Shown: positions 1 to 8,423, numbered from the stretch's first letter. The stretch: DNA of 15,833 bases from JACMLD01 sp038229695 (GCA_038229695.1 JBBROE010000107.1:1-15833), one strand, 5' to 3'. The notes: a model not told the origin generated them from the sequence alone. Made by a program: numbers and translations.

Positions 1-512
1 AGCAGGTCCACCTTTTCCTGTACCGGAACCTCAAACGCATTTTTAATGATAGGTGTTTTCCAGCTTACTTCGCCGTAACCTTGCTGCGGTGCCAGCTGTA
101 CGGGTTCGGAAAGAATCTTCGCGTTGGCCTTAGCCACCGCCACCGCCTGTTCCGCGGTTTTAGCAATGTCTTCTTTGGTTACATTGTTGGATGCGGCAAA
201 TCCCCAGGCACCATTGGCAATCACCCGGATGCCTACCCCGAATGATTCGGTATTGGCAATGTTCTGCACACGCTTTTCACGGGTCACCACAAACTGGTTG
301 AGGTAACGCCCAATCCTGACATCGGCATACGTGGCGCCCTTGCTCCGGGCTGCATTCATCGCGATGTCAGCCAGCTGCTTTTTCTGGGCTGTATCCATAC
401 GCTGTTCAAGCGCCTGCAGGGGGTCAATAGATCTCCCCCAGCTTGCATAGTCAGGAAGCACCATGCCCCCGATACCCAGAGCAGACAACTGTAAAAAATC
501 TTTTCTTTTCAA
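1..512 (-). CDS. TldD/PmbA-family metalloprotease, N-terminal part (gene runs off the left edge)
   Basis: The visible 170 residues match the N-terminal domain of the TldD/PmbA family. It opens with a helix of the type ADIAMNAARSKGATYADVR, followed by strands with VTREKRVQNIANTESFGVG and IRVIANGAWGFAASN. TldD and PmbA (TldE) form a zinc protease that in Escherichia coli matures microcins and degrades the antitoxin CcdA. The HExxxH metal site lies further downstream and is outside the window, so it cannot be told whether this is the catalytic TldD-type or the non-catalytic TldE-type partner. The protein begins with a Tat-like export signal: KRKDFL, then a glycine-rich hydrophobic stretch (residues 9-20), suggesting an exported protein, unlike the cytoplasmic E. 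coli enzymes. There is no ATG between the in-frame upstream TAG and the conserved region. The start is taken as TTG at 512-510, with ATT just before it as an alternative. It lies 94 nt downstream of the MoxR operon on the same strand and may be cotranscribed with it. Confidence 0.85.
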   Translation of the reverse strand, partial: MKRKDFLQLSALGIGGMVLPDYASWGRSIDPLQALEQRMDTAQKKQLADIAMNAARSKGATYADVRIGRYLNQFVVTREKRVQNIANTESFGVGIRVIANGAWGFAASNNVTKEDIAKTAEQAVAVAKANAKILSEPVQLAPQQGYGEVSWKTPIIKNAFEVPVQEKVDL

Positions 513-606
513 AATAGAAGAGTTGAAGGAATGAAAAAATATATACTACCCAAACCGTTTTAAAGTATCTGGCAAGCTATGATATTTTTATGCTAAACGT
601 TTCCTT

Positions 607-2391
607 TCATCCTAATTTTTGCTCCACCCATAAAAAAATACAGGCGGACAAAAACAACAACAGCCAGCATAAAGGCAGGTTAATGGAATGCCTGTTGGCA
701 TCAACCTTTTTTCCGTCGGCGGCAGCCGGATAATTTTTCACGTATTTTTGAGTAGCTGTTTGTATTTCGCAGGCGTGCAAATCTGACCAGTCGGATTTTT
801 TTGCTGCGTACCACCGGCCTGTCATATGCGTAAGCTGCGGCAGCGGATGCCATCCGTCCGTGCCCGGCCAGTAAGTACCGTGCCAGCGCCCGGGAAGAAG
901 ACTATCCTGCTTCAATTGTAATTTCACCCCGTTGATGGTAGCCGTGCCTGCCCCGGTTGTATCATATACAATAAATTCCACCGGTTCGTTTACTATGGGC
1001 ATCCGGGGGTTATATATCCAATCTTCCTCACCCGCGCGTGTGCGGGATGCACTGTTTAACAAAGTAGTCCACCAGCGGCGATAGGTAGACTGATCACCGG
1101 AAAGGCCGACCGTGAACGTGTTTTGCAGGCCGGTGGCTACCAGGTTTCCCTTTCCGTAGGGCATCCTGGCCGCGTAGATAAGATGCCGGTTATTTTCCAG
1201 CAGGCTTTGTATCCCAATCCCCGGCTGAATGCTTACTGCCCCATCCACTGGCAATGCATAGTTGGTGCTGTCGGGACCGCGCTCACTGATTTTTTCCATA
1301 CCCGGTTTCGTGTCTGCCAGCTTCTTTTTGAAAAATCGGCTGTAAAAAAAATCATCTTTCACAACGGGGTCAAGTTTAATAACCATACCCAACCCTCCTT
1401 CTTTAATGGCATTTCTGATAAGTGAAACAACGTTTGGTCGGAGTGCTTCCAGGGTTTGCTCATCTGTCAGCAGGATATCAAACCGCCCCAGGAAAGCGGG
1501 AGTGATTGCGGGATTTCCGGGTGAACCGGGAAGATGGTTATACGCTACCCTCCTGTTGTTACGGGTAACCGTGGTAACGCTCGCAATTGAGGCGCCGGTA
1601 CGGGAGAGAAAATTTTTTAAATAGGTGTTTTCAAAATCCGGCGAAGCCGCCAACAGCAACAGCCGCAGGGGGACCGCGGTATCAACTACAGCCGGCACAG
1701 GCTCGCTTGCAATAAGATTTTTCTCTTTGTAGGTTAGGAGTTGTGCCACCAGGCTCGCTTCCCCGCGCGGTATCGCGGCAAGGGTGAAGGGCTTCGACTG
1801 GCGCGCATCAACGGTCGTACTGTCTCTCACGGTGCCGGACAACTGAAGTTTCAAGCTGAGGGGCTTGTCATCGCGGTTGACGTAATTTCCCTGGACCCGC
1901 AACGGTTCCCCGGGAGATAACCGGGTCTTCCAGAAAACAGCTGTTACCCCGCTTTTCAGCCGGGCAGGTATAAAAGTAAAGGGTTGCGGGGCAAGCGCCG
2001 CCAGGGCATCCGGAGGTAGTCCGTTCCCGAAAACAAACAGGCTGTCCGTCCTCACCCGTCGGGCGAAATCCGGCCAGTCCGCGACCGGCGATGCCTGGAT
2101 GTCCTGGTGGCCCGCCGCCAGCTGTTCTGTAGCGAAAATGGGTATACTTCCCCGGGTGATCAATAACCGAACGCTGTCGGCATCGTACCCTTCCGTGAGC
2201 AAAATGATGGCATGACCCGTCTGCGGTACCGATGAAGCCGGAAGACTAAGCGCGGCCAGGCTTCCGCAGGCCACCGCACTTGCTGCCAGTCGCAACGCCA
2301 GGAAAGATCGCCTTTTGCGAGCCGTTTCCTGATAGGCCAGGAAACAAAACAAGAGTATCGCGGCCACCACGGCCACAACTGTTGGCATCAT
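607..2391 (-). CDS. Membrane-anchored protein with glutamine-amidotransferase-like core, last gene of the MoxR operon block
   Basis: A 594-residue protein with no confident family name. Two hydrophobic segments lie at the N terminus (about residues 3-20 and 31-52) and one at the C terminus (about 572-590). The large middle part is therefore probably periplasmic, tethered at both ends. Residues 60-155 and about 242-345 look like alpha/beta (Rossmann or class-I glutamine-amidotransferase-like) segments, for example PLRLLLLAASPDFE, then FDILLTDEQTLEAL and an EGGLGMVIKLDP strand-turn. No catalytic nucleophile-elbow cysteine is evident, so enzymatic activity is unlikely. Residues 160-235 look like a beta-sandwich. 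The ATG start is doubled (M1, M2) and overlaps the TGA of the upstream gene by 4 nt (ATGA), which implies translational coupling. Similar large amidotransferase-like membrane proteins occur beside MoxR/DUF58/BatA genes in Bacteroidota and Planctomycetes. A structural role in that membrane complex is inferred from position only. Confidence 0.75.
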   Translation of the reverse strand: MMPTVVAVVAAILLFCFLAYQETARKRRSFLALRLAASAVACGSLAALSLPASSVPQTGHAIILLTEGYDADSVRLLITRGSIPIFATEQLAAGHQDIQASPVADWPDFARRVRTDSLFVFGNGLPPDALAALAPQPFTFIPARLKSGVTAVFWKTRLSPGEPLRVQGNYVNRDDKPLSLKLQLSGTVRDSTTVDARQSKPFTLAAIPRGEASLVAQLLTYKEKNLIASEPVPAVVDTAVPLRLLLLAASPDFENTYLKNFLSRTGASIASVTTVTRNNRRVAYNHLPGSPGNPAITPAFLGRFDILLTDEQTLEALRPNVVSLIRNAIKEGGLGMVIKLDPVVKDDFFYSRFFKKKLADTKPGMEKISERGPDSTNYALPVDGAVSIQPGIGIQSLLENNRHLIYAARMPYGKGNLVATGLQNTFTVGLSGDQSTYRRWWTTLLNSASRTRAGEEDWIYNPRMPIVNEPVEFIVYDTTGAGTATINGVKLQLKQDSLLPGRWHGTYWPGTDGWHPLPQLTHMTGRWYAAKKSDWSDLHACEIQTATQKYVKNYPAAADGKKVDANRHSINLPLCWLLLFLSACIFLWVEQKLG

Positions 2392-4502
2392 GGCTGTTGT
2401 TTTAGCAGGTTATTGAAGTACCGGTCAGCCAGGGAGGAGCCGTTGGTGCTCACTGCACCGGGCAGCCGCATTGGAACAGGAAGCAGTTCCTGTAATCCCT
2501 GCTGTGCAGTAACTATCACCTGTCCCCGGATTGGCTTACCGGAATTTATTGCGTTAATGATCACCTGCAGGGCTTCGACAGCCGAACGAAATTTTTCAGG
2601 ATCCTGCCGGGCCTTTTTTTCAAGCTGCACCGCTGCCTTTTCCAGGATGCCAAGCCGCGTCAGGCTGACCCGTGTCAATTCACCAGGCGATGCAAGAATA
2701 AACAACGACAGCGTTACAGATAACAACGGATCAACTGAAACCGTTTCCTTTTCATGTAAGGCTGCCTGCGGAATCTTACTGAGATCACCCGTCAGCCGTT
2801 TTTTGAGATCAAGCGGCGTGGTTTTATGGTTGGTCTTTGCTACATAGGCCCGGCTTTGCTGCTGCAAGTCCTTGAGCAGTCGAAGCGCCTTGTAGGCGAA
2901 AGGCAGCGCCTCCCGGGGAGTAAAAGTCCTAAGCCTGATTTCTGCTTCCCACATCTGGTTGAGGGTTTCTTTCAACCGGGCTTTGGTGTCGCTGCTGTAA
3001 AACGTTGCATCTTCTGCGTTATCATGTTTGTCGGTATACGCCTCTTTCAGTTTTTCTGCATTGCTGAAATTCGACAGGTCGGATAAGCCATTGTCTGCCG
3101 GTTCGCCCGCATCAGTTTCATCACCCAGGAATTTTCCATACCGTTGCCGCAGCAACTTTTGATCAATGCCGAGATTATTGCTACGGGTCTTAAAAATATC
3201 TGCACGGAGGGTATCGCGATCCCTGAGTAATTGTTCGGTTTCTATAATGATCTGCCGCTCGCTCCTGAAAAACTCCGGTTTCAGATCGAGGGGATTACCG
3301 AGGCCCTCGAGGCGCATTAGCCCGGCCGTATCAGGCAGGTCAACGATGTAGGTATCCGTCCGGCTTTGCTGCCCGTTATTATCGGTCGCCTCCACGTAAA
3401 AAAATAACTGGTCGCCGGATTGCATATGCAGGGTGCTGACAGAAAGCGGTTGCTGCAAGCGGTAATTTTTATGGCCTGCTGAAAAGCCACGGAGCGTGGA
3501 TTGGCTGGTTTTAAATTTTACTGCTTCGCCGTTGCCACTGGCGATGGTCATATTCAGTACGGCCGAAACAATTCCATAATCATCGGTGAGGGTGGTTTTG
3601 ATGTCAAACGTTTCGGGCATACCCGGCTCGATGCTGCTGTATTGCTGCGGCGCAATCACCTGCACGGCCGGGGGCTGGTCGGCTATCGTAGCAAGGGTAT
3701 ACAGGGGGGAAAGGCTTTTATCAATAACAATCTGGTAAAGGGCCGGACTATCAGCCTTGTACCTTCCCTGCCAGTACTGACCACCGGGGGCGTCCGGGGT
3801 GAACGTTCCTGCGCTCGATCCATTGATGATAAAACCTACAGCGCGTACAGGGCGCGAGGTCATTATTTTCCAGCTTATCAGTGCCCCCCCTTCCGCGCGG
3901 ATATTGAGGTCCGTTTGGGTTCGCGCAGGCTTCCTGGTATAAGCCGGAGGCAGTACCGTAACCGTTGCCGAAGCGATACCGGCAACAGGTAACACGGCGA
4001 TGTTCTTTAGTGCCTTCGCGGGAACCGCCACTTCGTTTGCTTTTAAGGAATAAGAAAATTGCTGACTGATTAAGGCCGCGAGTAGCAATACGCCGGCGAC
4101 AAGCAGGGGAATACTGATTTTCCGCCAGGCAGATAATGGATCGCGTATACCAGCCAAACGTCTTCCTGTGATTTGATGCTGCAGCGCTGCAATACCCGAG
4201 AGCTGGCCAGGCGCGGATAAAAGCAGCCCGCTGCTTTCTTCCAGTTCCGGGCAGTTGGCATCGAGCATTACAGAAATATCGGTTGCTGTTACCCGGAACA
4301 GCTTATGCCGCAGGCACCATGCGATCAAGACTAATAACCCGCAGCTGGCAGCGAAGACGGGGGACAGGTCCCAGCATTTTTTCGTTATCACTCCGAAGAA
4401 AAAGGCTATCGCAGCAGACAGCGCCAGGCCCGCCAGTGCCATCGCTGTGACCCACTGCCTGCGCAGGGCGACTATATCATTTCTATGCCCGTCGTCACGC
4501 AT
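2388..4502 (-). CDS. Large membrane protein resembling DUF4175 family, MoxR operon
   Basis: A 704-residue protein. Two hydrophobic segments lie near the N terminus (about 19-39 and 47-64) and a third at about 130-147. A long, mostly extracytoplasmic region follows. Residues 180-390 contain beta-sandwich features: a PPAYTRKP motif (185-192), a LTDDYGI motif (305-311), and a repeat ending in VEATDNNGQQSRT. The DDYG-type strand and the overall layout (N-terminal membrane segments, Ig-like middle, helical C-terminal half) resemble DUF4175 proteins, which occur beside MoxR/DUF58 genes. Residues from about 405 to the end are charged and probably helical, partly coiled coil. The ATG start overlaps the end of the BatA-type gene by 8 nt, and its TGA overlaps the next start by 4 nt. 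A role as a large envelope component of the same complex is inferred from operon position. The molecular function is unknown. Confidence 0.75.
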   Translation of the reverse strand: MRDDGHRNDIVALRRQWVTAMALAGLALSAAIAFFFGVITKKCWDLSPVFAASCGLLVLIAWCLRHKLFRVTATDISVMLDANCPELEESSGLLLSAPGQLSGIAALQHQITGRRLAGIRDPLSAWRKISIPLLVAGVLLLAALISQQFSYSLKANEVAVPAKALKNIAVLPVAGIASATVTVLPPAYTRKPARTQTDLNIRAEGGALISWKIMTSRPVRAVGFIINGSSAGTFTPDAPGGQYWQGRYKADSPALYQIVIDKSLSPLYTLATIADQPPAVQVIAPQQYSSIEPGMPETFDIKTTLTDDYGIVSAVLNMTIASGNGEAVKFKTSQSTLRGFSAGHKNYRLQQPLSVSTLHMQSGDQLFFYVEATDNNGQQSRTDTYIVDLPDTAGLMRLEGLGNPLDLKPEFFRSERQIIIETEQLLRDRDTLRADIFKTRSNNLGIDQKLLRQRYGKFLGDETDAGEPADNGLSDLSNFSNAEKLKEAYTDKHDNAEDATFYSSDTKARLKETLNQMWEAEIRLRTFTPREALPFAYKALRLLKDLQQQSRAYVAKTNHKTTPLDLKKRLTGDLSKIPQAALHEKETVSVDPLLSVTLSLFILASPGELTRVSLTRLGILEKAAVQLEKKARQDPEKFRSAVEALQVIINAINSGKPIRGQVIVTAQQGLQELLPVPMRLPGAVSTNGSSLADRYFNNLLKQQP

Positions 4503-5814
4503 CTGTTGTCATTTTGTACTGATAAAATGAGACGACCCGTTCAGCGACCAGCAATATAAAAGCCAGCACCCATCCATATCGCGCCAGCGGCAATTTTTCT
4601 TCCGGTGCACGCCGTAAGGGCGAGACCGGAGCGATCCGATCGGGTATAGCCTGCTTCCGGTCGATTTGCCGGTTATCGACAAGTGCCCGCAAGCCAGGCT
4701 GCGGACTATTTCTGAACATCAGCTGCAGCAGCATGGCCGGAAAGGAACGCATCGCAGGCAAATCGGTCCAGTCCGGATCCAGCCGGGTATACAACCGGTA
4801 ACGAACCTGCCCACCCACCTGTTCCCCGGAAAGCAGTGGATCGCCGAATGCATCCTGCCAGGTGATGGCTGCGCCTTCAGGCACCCTGCCGGAAACGGAC
4901 GAATAAAGGAGTGCCGGCGCGAAGGCCGAGCCTTTTACTGGAAATAAATAACTATACCGGTTTAACTTTTTCCCGGCTGCGTAAGTAAACATGTAAGGGG
5001 TAGCCGGAATACCCTTTGGCAGGCTGTCGCTGAGCCAGAAAAGCCAGTCCTGTTTGGCCGGAATATCACCGGCCCGGTGTACAACAGTTATCCCGAGAGC
5101 AGGCTTTGCCGACTGGCGGATAGCCTGCAGGGCCGCCACCACGTACTGCGTGCCCGGTTCGCCGGCAGGGCCATAGACCGTAACGGCGACTGGGCGGGTG
5201 TCAACAGGTGCTGGTGGAAACGATACGGGGGGAAGGCTATACAATTGCCAGTGAAGGTCGAGCCGCACAGGCGATCGGTTTCCGTCAAAATTGCGCAGTA
5301 AGTTGTCCGTAAAAACATATACAGGTGACCGGTAGGGCGCCGCATTATCCAGCGCTGCTGCCAGAGCGCGGTAGGAAGATTGCGTATCTGGGGCCGGCAA
5401 CCCTTCCTGCAGGGCTGCAGTAAATTCCGCCCGCGGAAAGCCCGTTTCAAAATAATGGAACTCGAACCCGGCCTTCACCAGGCTGTCGATAAGCATGCGC
5501 TCGCTGCTGTAAGCGTTTCCCACTTCGTGCCTTGGCACCAGGAGCCAGCCTGGCCTTGAAGAAACCGGTTGTTTGACCCAAACCGGTGCGCACAGAGCGA
5601 GGGTAATGACGGCCAGCAGCAGGCAGCGCAGCAGGAGAAGCAGGAGATCAGCCGGATTGATGCTGCGCCTTGCGGCAACCCGGTTTTCCCCAATCAGCGA
5701 TACACTGCCGACGCGAAGGACCCGGCCAGGCCGCCTGTTCCAGAGATGAATGGCAACGGGCACCGCGAGCGCGGCCAGGGAATAAAACCATATGGGCTGG
5801 AGAAACTGCAGCAA
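4495..5814 (-). CDS. BatA-type inner-membrane protein (N-terminal BatA domain), MoxR operon
   Basis: The 439-residue product starts with the characteristic BatA/aerotolerance-regulator N terminus. A hydrophobic helix (residues 7-24) ends in HLWNRRPGR, a short strand VGSVSLI follows, and a second helix spans about 55-77. A last membrane helix lies near the C terminus (about 414-430). The region between (about 85-400) is probably periplasmic and has no VWA/MIDAS motif, so this is the BatA-domain-only type rather than a full BatA with von Willebrand domain. Proteins of this type sit downstream of MoxR and DUF58 genes in many bacteria and are thought to form an envelope-associated complex with them. 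The start is TTG at 5814-5812: it places the conserved L-Q-F-L-x-P-I-W motif exactly at the N terminus, and only 2 nt separate it from the TAA of the DUF58 gene. Function beyond this is not known. Confidence 0.85.
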   Translation of the reverse strand: MLQFLQPIWFYSLAALAVPVAIHLWNRRPGRVLRVGSVSLIGENRVAARRSINPADLLLLLLRCLLLAVITLALCAPVWVKQPVSSRPGWLLVPRHEVGNAYSSERMLIDSLVKAGFEFHYFETGFPRAEFTAALQEGLPAPDTQSSYRALAAALDNAAPYRSPVYVFTDNLLRNFDGNRSPVRLDLHWQLYSLPPVSFPPAPVDTRPVAVTVYGPAGEPGTQYVVAALQAIRQSAKPALGITVVHRAGDIPAKQDWLFWLSDSLPKGIPATPYMFTYAAGKKLNRYSYLFPVKGSAFAPALLYSSVSGRVPEGAAITWQDAFGDPLLSGEQVGGQVRYRLYTRLDPDWTDLPAMRSFPAMLLQLMFRNSPQPGLRALVDNRQIDRKQAIPDRIAPVSPLRRAPEEKLPLARYGWVLAFILLVAERVVSFYQYKMTTDA

Positions 5815-5816
5815 GG

Positions 5817-6704
5817 TTAAACACTTAATTTAGCCCGCTGCTTCAGGAAATCGCGGAGCGCCTGATCAATAGGTTGTTTCATATTGAGCAGCCGGTAAAA
5901 AAAATGACGGTTCAGCATACGTACCCGCACTTCGGACAAATATTCGGTTATCCGTTCCCGGTAGCCGTTGCCATCGACTTTTGCATTGATATTTATTTTT
6001 CGGCCGGTCTCCCAGTCCTGCAACGTAGCCACTCCGCTAAAATCAAATTCAAGTTCGTTATTGCCCATTATATGAAAAACAAGTATCTCGTGTTTCATCA
6101 GCGAAAGGTTGTCCAGGATACGCATGAGTTCTTCATCCTGCTCGTATAAATCAGTGATAAAAACAACCAGCTCGCGACCGGAAGCGCCGGCAAGGAATCT
6201 TTTATATACTTCTGGCGAACTGATACGTCCCGCTGCCTTTACCTGTTCCAGGGAATACCAGAAGCGGGCCATATGACTATAATCTCTTTTTGGCTCCATG
6301 GCTACCACCCGGCCGGCTTCCAGCAGGTAAAGACCAACAGCATCGCCCTGCAGGTTAGCGAGCCACCCCAGGGATGCCGCGAGATAGCGGGCATATTCCA
6401 TTTTACTGTAGCCATTGTCTTCATGGTTCATGGAGGCACTGGCATCTACAACAAACCGGGTGGCGATACCGGTTTCTATTTCCGAATCACGGATATAATA
6501 ACGATCTGTCCTTGCAAACACTTTCCAGTCCAGCTGCCGCAGGTCATCACCGGGCTGGTAACTCCTGTATTGGCTAAACTCGAGTCCTTCCCCCCTGATG
6601 GTGCTGGGGTTGATGCCGGCCATCAGCCCACTTACGGCTGTCCTTGCCGCAAGGCGCAGGTCTTTTATTGCCAGCAATATTTTAGGATCGAGTAAACGGC
6701 TCAT
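5817..6704 (-). CDS. DUF58 domain-containing protein (VWA-like partner of MoxR)
   Basis: The 295-residue soluble protein carries the DUF58 signature: GEGLEFSQYRSYQPGDDLRQ (residues 39-58), then LDWKVFARTDRYYIRDSE. A MIDAS-like DASAS motif (87-91) and a later TD pair (184-185) are the usual metal-coordinating positions of a von Willebrand factor A fold. Proteins with this domain are encoded next to MoxR ATPases and are believed to act as their substrate adaptors or partners. It has no signal peptide or membrane helix, so it should be cytoplasmic. The length fits the short DUF58 class without N-terminal membrane helices. The ATG start at 6704 lies 3 nt after the MoxR stop codon, and its own stop lies 2 nt before the BatA-type gene, so the three are almost certainly one transcript. 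Confidence 0.93.
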   Translation of the reverse strand: MSRLLDPKILLAIKDLRLAARTAVSGLMAGINPSTIRGEGLEFSQYRSYQPGDDLRQLDWKVFARTDRYYIRDSEIETGIATRFVVDASASMNHEDNGYSKMEYARYLAASLGWLANLQGDAVGLYLLEAGRVVAMEPKRDYSHMARFWYSLEQVKAAGRISSPEVYKRFLAGASGRELVVFITDLYEQDEELMRILDNLSLMKHEILVFHIMGNNELEFDFSGVATLQDWETGRKININAKVDGNGYRERITEYLSEVRVRMLNRHFFYRLLNMKQPIDQALRDFLKQRAKLSV

Positions 6705-6707
6705 GGA

Positions 6708-7709
6708 TTAGGATGACAAGGTTTTTGGACGTTCGATAATTTTCAGCAATTCAGCGGTCACGCGGTCAGCCGTGATGGACTCGGCATCGGCCTTAAAGTT
6801 CATCAGGATTCGATGGCGCAGTACGGGGTATGCCATAGCCTGGAGGTCTTCAATCAGCACCGAATAACGCCCATGGAACAGCGCTCTTGCCTTGGCCGTG
6901 AGGATGAGTGACTGCCCCGCCCTCGGACCCGCGCCCCAGCGTACCCATTCCGTTACGTAATTGATGGTTGTGGTCGCCGGCCGTGTTGCCCGAATAAGGT
7001 CGCGCACATAATGGATCAGCGTGTCGCTGATATGCACTTCCCGTACCATTTGCTGCAGTTGTTTTATCTCTTCAGCCCCCAATACCGGGTTAATAACCGG
7101 GTTAGCGGTGCCGGTGGTACTGCTCAGTATCGCCGCTTCAGCAGCTGCTGAAGGATAATCAATCGTGATGTAAAGAAGGAAACGATCGGACTGCGCTTCG
7201 GGTAAAGGGTAGGTGCCTGCCTGTTCGATGGGATTTTGGGTAGCAAGAATAAAAAATGGACGGTCGAGCGGATAGGTCTGACCTGCGTACGTCACCGCGA
7301 ATTCCTGCATGGCTTCCAGGAGTGCCGACTGGGTTTTGGGTGGGGTACGGTTTATCTCATCGGCCAGCACCATATTGGCAAAGAGCGGGCCCTTGTTAAA
7401 TTTAAAAAATCTTTTCCCGGTACTGTGATCTTCCTCGAGAATTTCGGTGCCGATGATGTCTGCCGGCATCAGGTCGGGCGTGAACTGGATGCGCCGAAAC
7501 GAAAGATCGAGCGCCTGGGCGATGGATTTTACCATCAGCGTTTTCGCCAGGCCTGGTACGCCTTCCAATAAACAGTGCCCGCCGGCCAGGAGAGCGATTA
7601 AAATTTCATCGAGTACTTCATCCTGGCCGACAATAATTTTCTGTATTTCATTTTTCAGCCGGGGTAATTTCTCCAACAAAGCCTTAACCACTTCTTCAGT
7701 TTGATTCAA
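6708..7709 (-). CDS. MoxR-family AAA+ ATPase
   Basis: A 333-residue cytoplasmic ATPase with all AAA+ landmarks of the MoxR clade. These are Walker A GVPGLAKT (residues 50-57), Walker B MVLADEIN (113-120), sensor 1 ATQNP (156-160), and the arginine-finger region YPLPEAQSDRF (167-177). A C-terminal lid contains HRILMNFKA, in the sensor-2 area. MoxR proteins are chaperone-like ATPases that remodel or mature partner complexes, usually with VWA-domain proteins encoded next door; here that partner is the DUF58 protein. This is the first gene of the operon. No in-frame ATG exists in the upstream sequence back to the neighbouring gene, and the first internal ATG (M59) lies inside the Walker A region. 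The start is therefore taken as TTG at 7709-7707, giving the usual N terminus before the KIIVGQDEV motif. No convincing promoter was identified in the 90-bp gap to the divergent gene. Confidence 0.95.
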   Translation of the reverse strand: MNQTEEVVKALLEKLPRLKNEIQKIIVGQDEVLDEILIALLAGGHCLLEGVPGLAKTLMVKSIAQALDLSFRRIQFTPDLMPADIIGTEILEEDHSTGKRFFKFNKGPLFANMVLADEINRTPPKTQSALLEAMQEFAVTYAGQTYPLDRPFFILATQNPIEQAGTYPLPEAQSDRFLLYITIDYPSAAAEAAILSSTTGTANPVINPVLGAEEIKQLQQMVREVHISDTLIHYVRDLIRATRPATTTINYVTEWVRWGAGPRAGQSLILTAKARALFHGRYSVLIEDLQAMAYPVLRHRILMNFKADAESITADRVTAELLKIIERPKTLSS

Positions 7710-7799
7710 AACAGGAATTTTAAGAATTAATTGAAGGAAATTAAAAATAAATAAGTCAACTTGTAAAAAAATTATACGGTCGGCAGCAAGCTTCAGGAA

Positions 7800-8423
7800 A
7801 TGAATAACAGTCCATTTACATTTATCCGGCTAAGGTATCATAGCGGCGATTGGGATACCGATCAGCGGATGCCCTCGAATATACTTAATTCATTGATTGA
7901 ATACACTACTGTGCCAGTGACCCTGCAGGAAAAAGTGATCGATTTAAGCAGCGATGAAATTTTTCAGTATCCATTTTGTTACCTCAGCGGGCACAAGCTG
8001 GTTCAATTCGATAAAAAAGAAGCGGCCCATTTTAAACGGTATGCAGAAAACGGGGGGTTTGTTTTCGTGGATGACTGCAACCATGATATCGACGGCCTGT
8101 TCGCCAAATCATTCGAAGCCGAGATGAACACCCTCTTTCCGCCGGGTGCCCTTAAAAAAATACAGCGCGATCACCCCATTTACCATGCTTTTTTTTCGTT
8201 TGAAAAAGGGCCGCCCAACACAAACTTTGAACTCAACGGATGGGGAGATGACCTCATACACGATTACCTCAGAGCCATTGAAATCAATGGCCGCATTGCC
8301 ATACTATACAGCAACAAGGATTACGGCTGTGAATGGGATTACGACTTCAGGAATAAGCGCTTCCTGAGCGAGGACAACACCAAATTCGGGGTGAACATCA
8401 TCCTCTATGCGCTACAAGCCTGA
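7800..8423 (+). CDS. DUF4159 domain-containing protein
   Basis: The 207-residue product is one complete DUF4159 domain. Recognisable elements are the opening FTFIRLRYHSGDWDTDQR (residues 6-23), FQYPFCYLSGH (56-65), the glycine-rich strand and acidic turn NGGFVFVDDC (84-93), and the conserved DHPIYHAFF (124-132). The family has a glutamine-amidotransferase-like fold of unknown activity and is frequently found near MoxR/DUF58/BatA genes. Many DUF4159 proteins carry a signal peptide. This one has none and should be cytoplasmic. The ATG is preceded by AGGAA almost directly abutting it, a weak ribosome binding site. It is transcribed away from the MoxR operon, with 90 bp between the two start codons, so the two units may share regulation. 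No terminator with a T-run was seen after the stop codon. Confidence 0.88.
   Translation: MNNSPFTFIRLRYHSGDWDTDQRMPSNILNSLIEYTTVPVTLQEKVIDLSSDEIFQYPFCYLSGHKLVQFDKKEAAHFKRYAENGGFVFVDDCNHDIDGLFAKSFEAEMNTLFPPGALKKIQRDHPIYHAFFSFEKGPPNTNFELNGWGDDLIHDYLRAIEINGRIAILYSNKDYGCEWDYDFRNKRFLSEDNTKFGVNIILYALQA

Noticed and set aside
513..606. Separate promoter for the TldD/PmbA gene in the 94-bp gap
   Set aside because: The region is A/T-rich and holds near-matches such as TATATTTT, but none has a -33 element at the right distance.
3501..3992. Open reading frame of 163 codons on the plus strand inside the DUF4175-like gene
   Set aside because: It is antisense to a coding region of a clear operon, with no family resemblance and no ribosome binding site.
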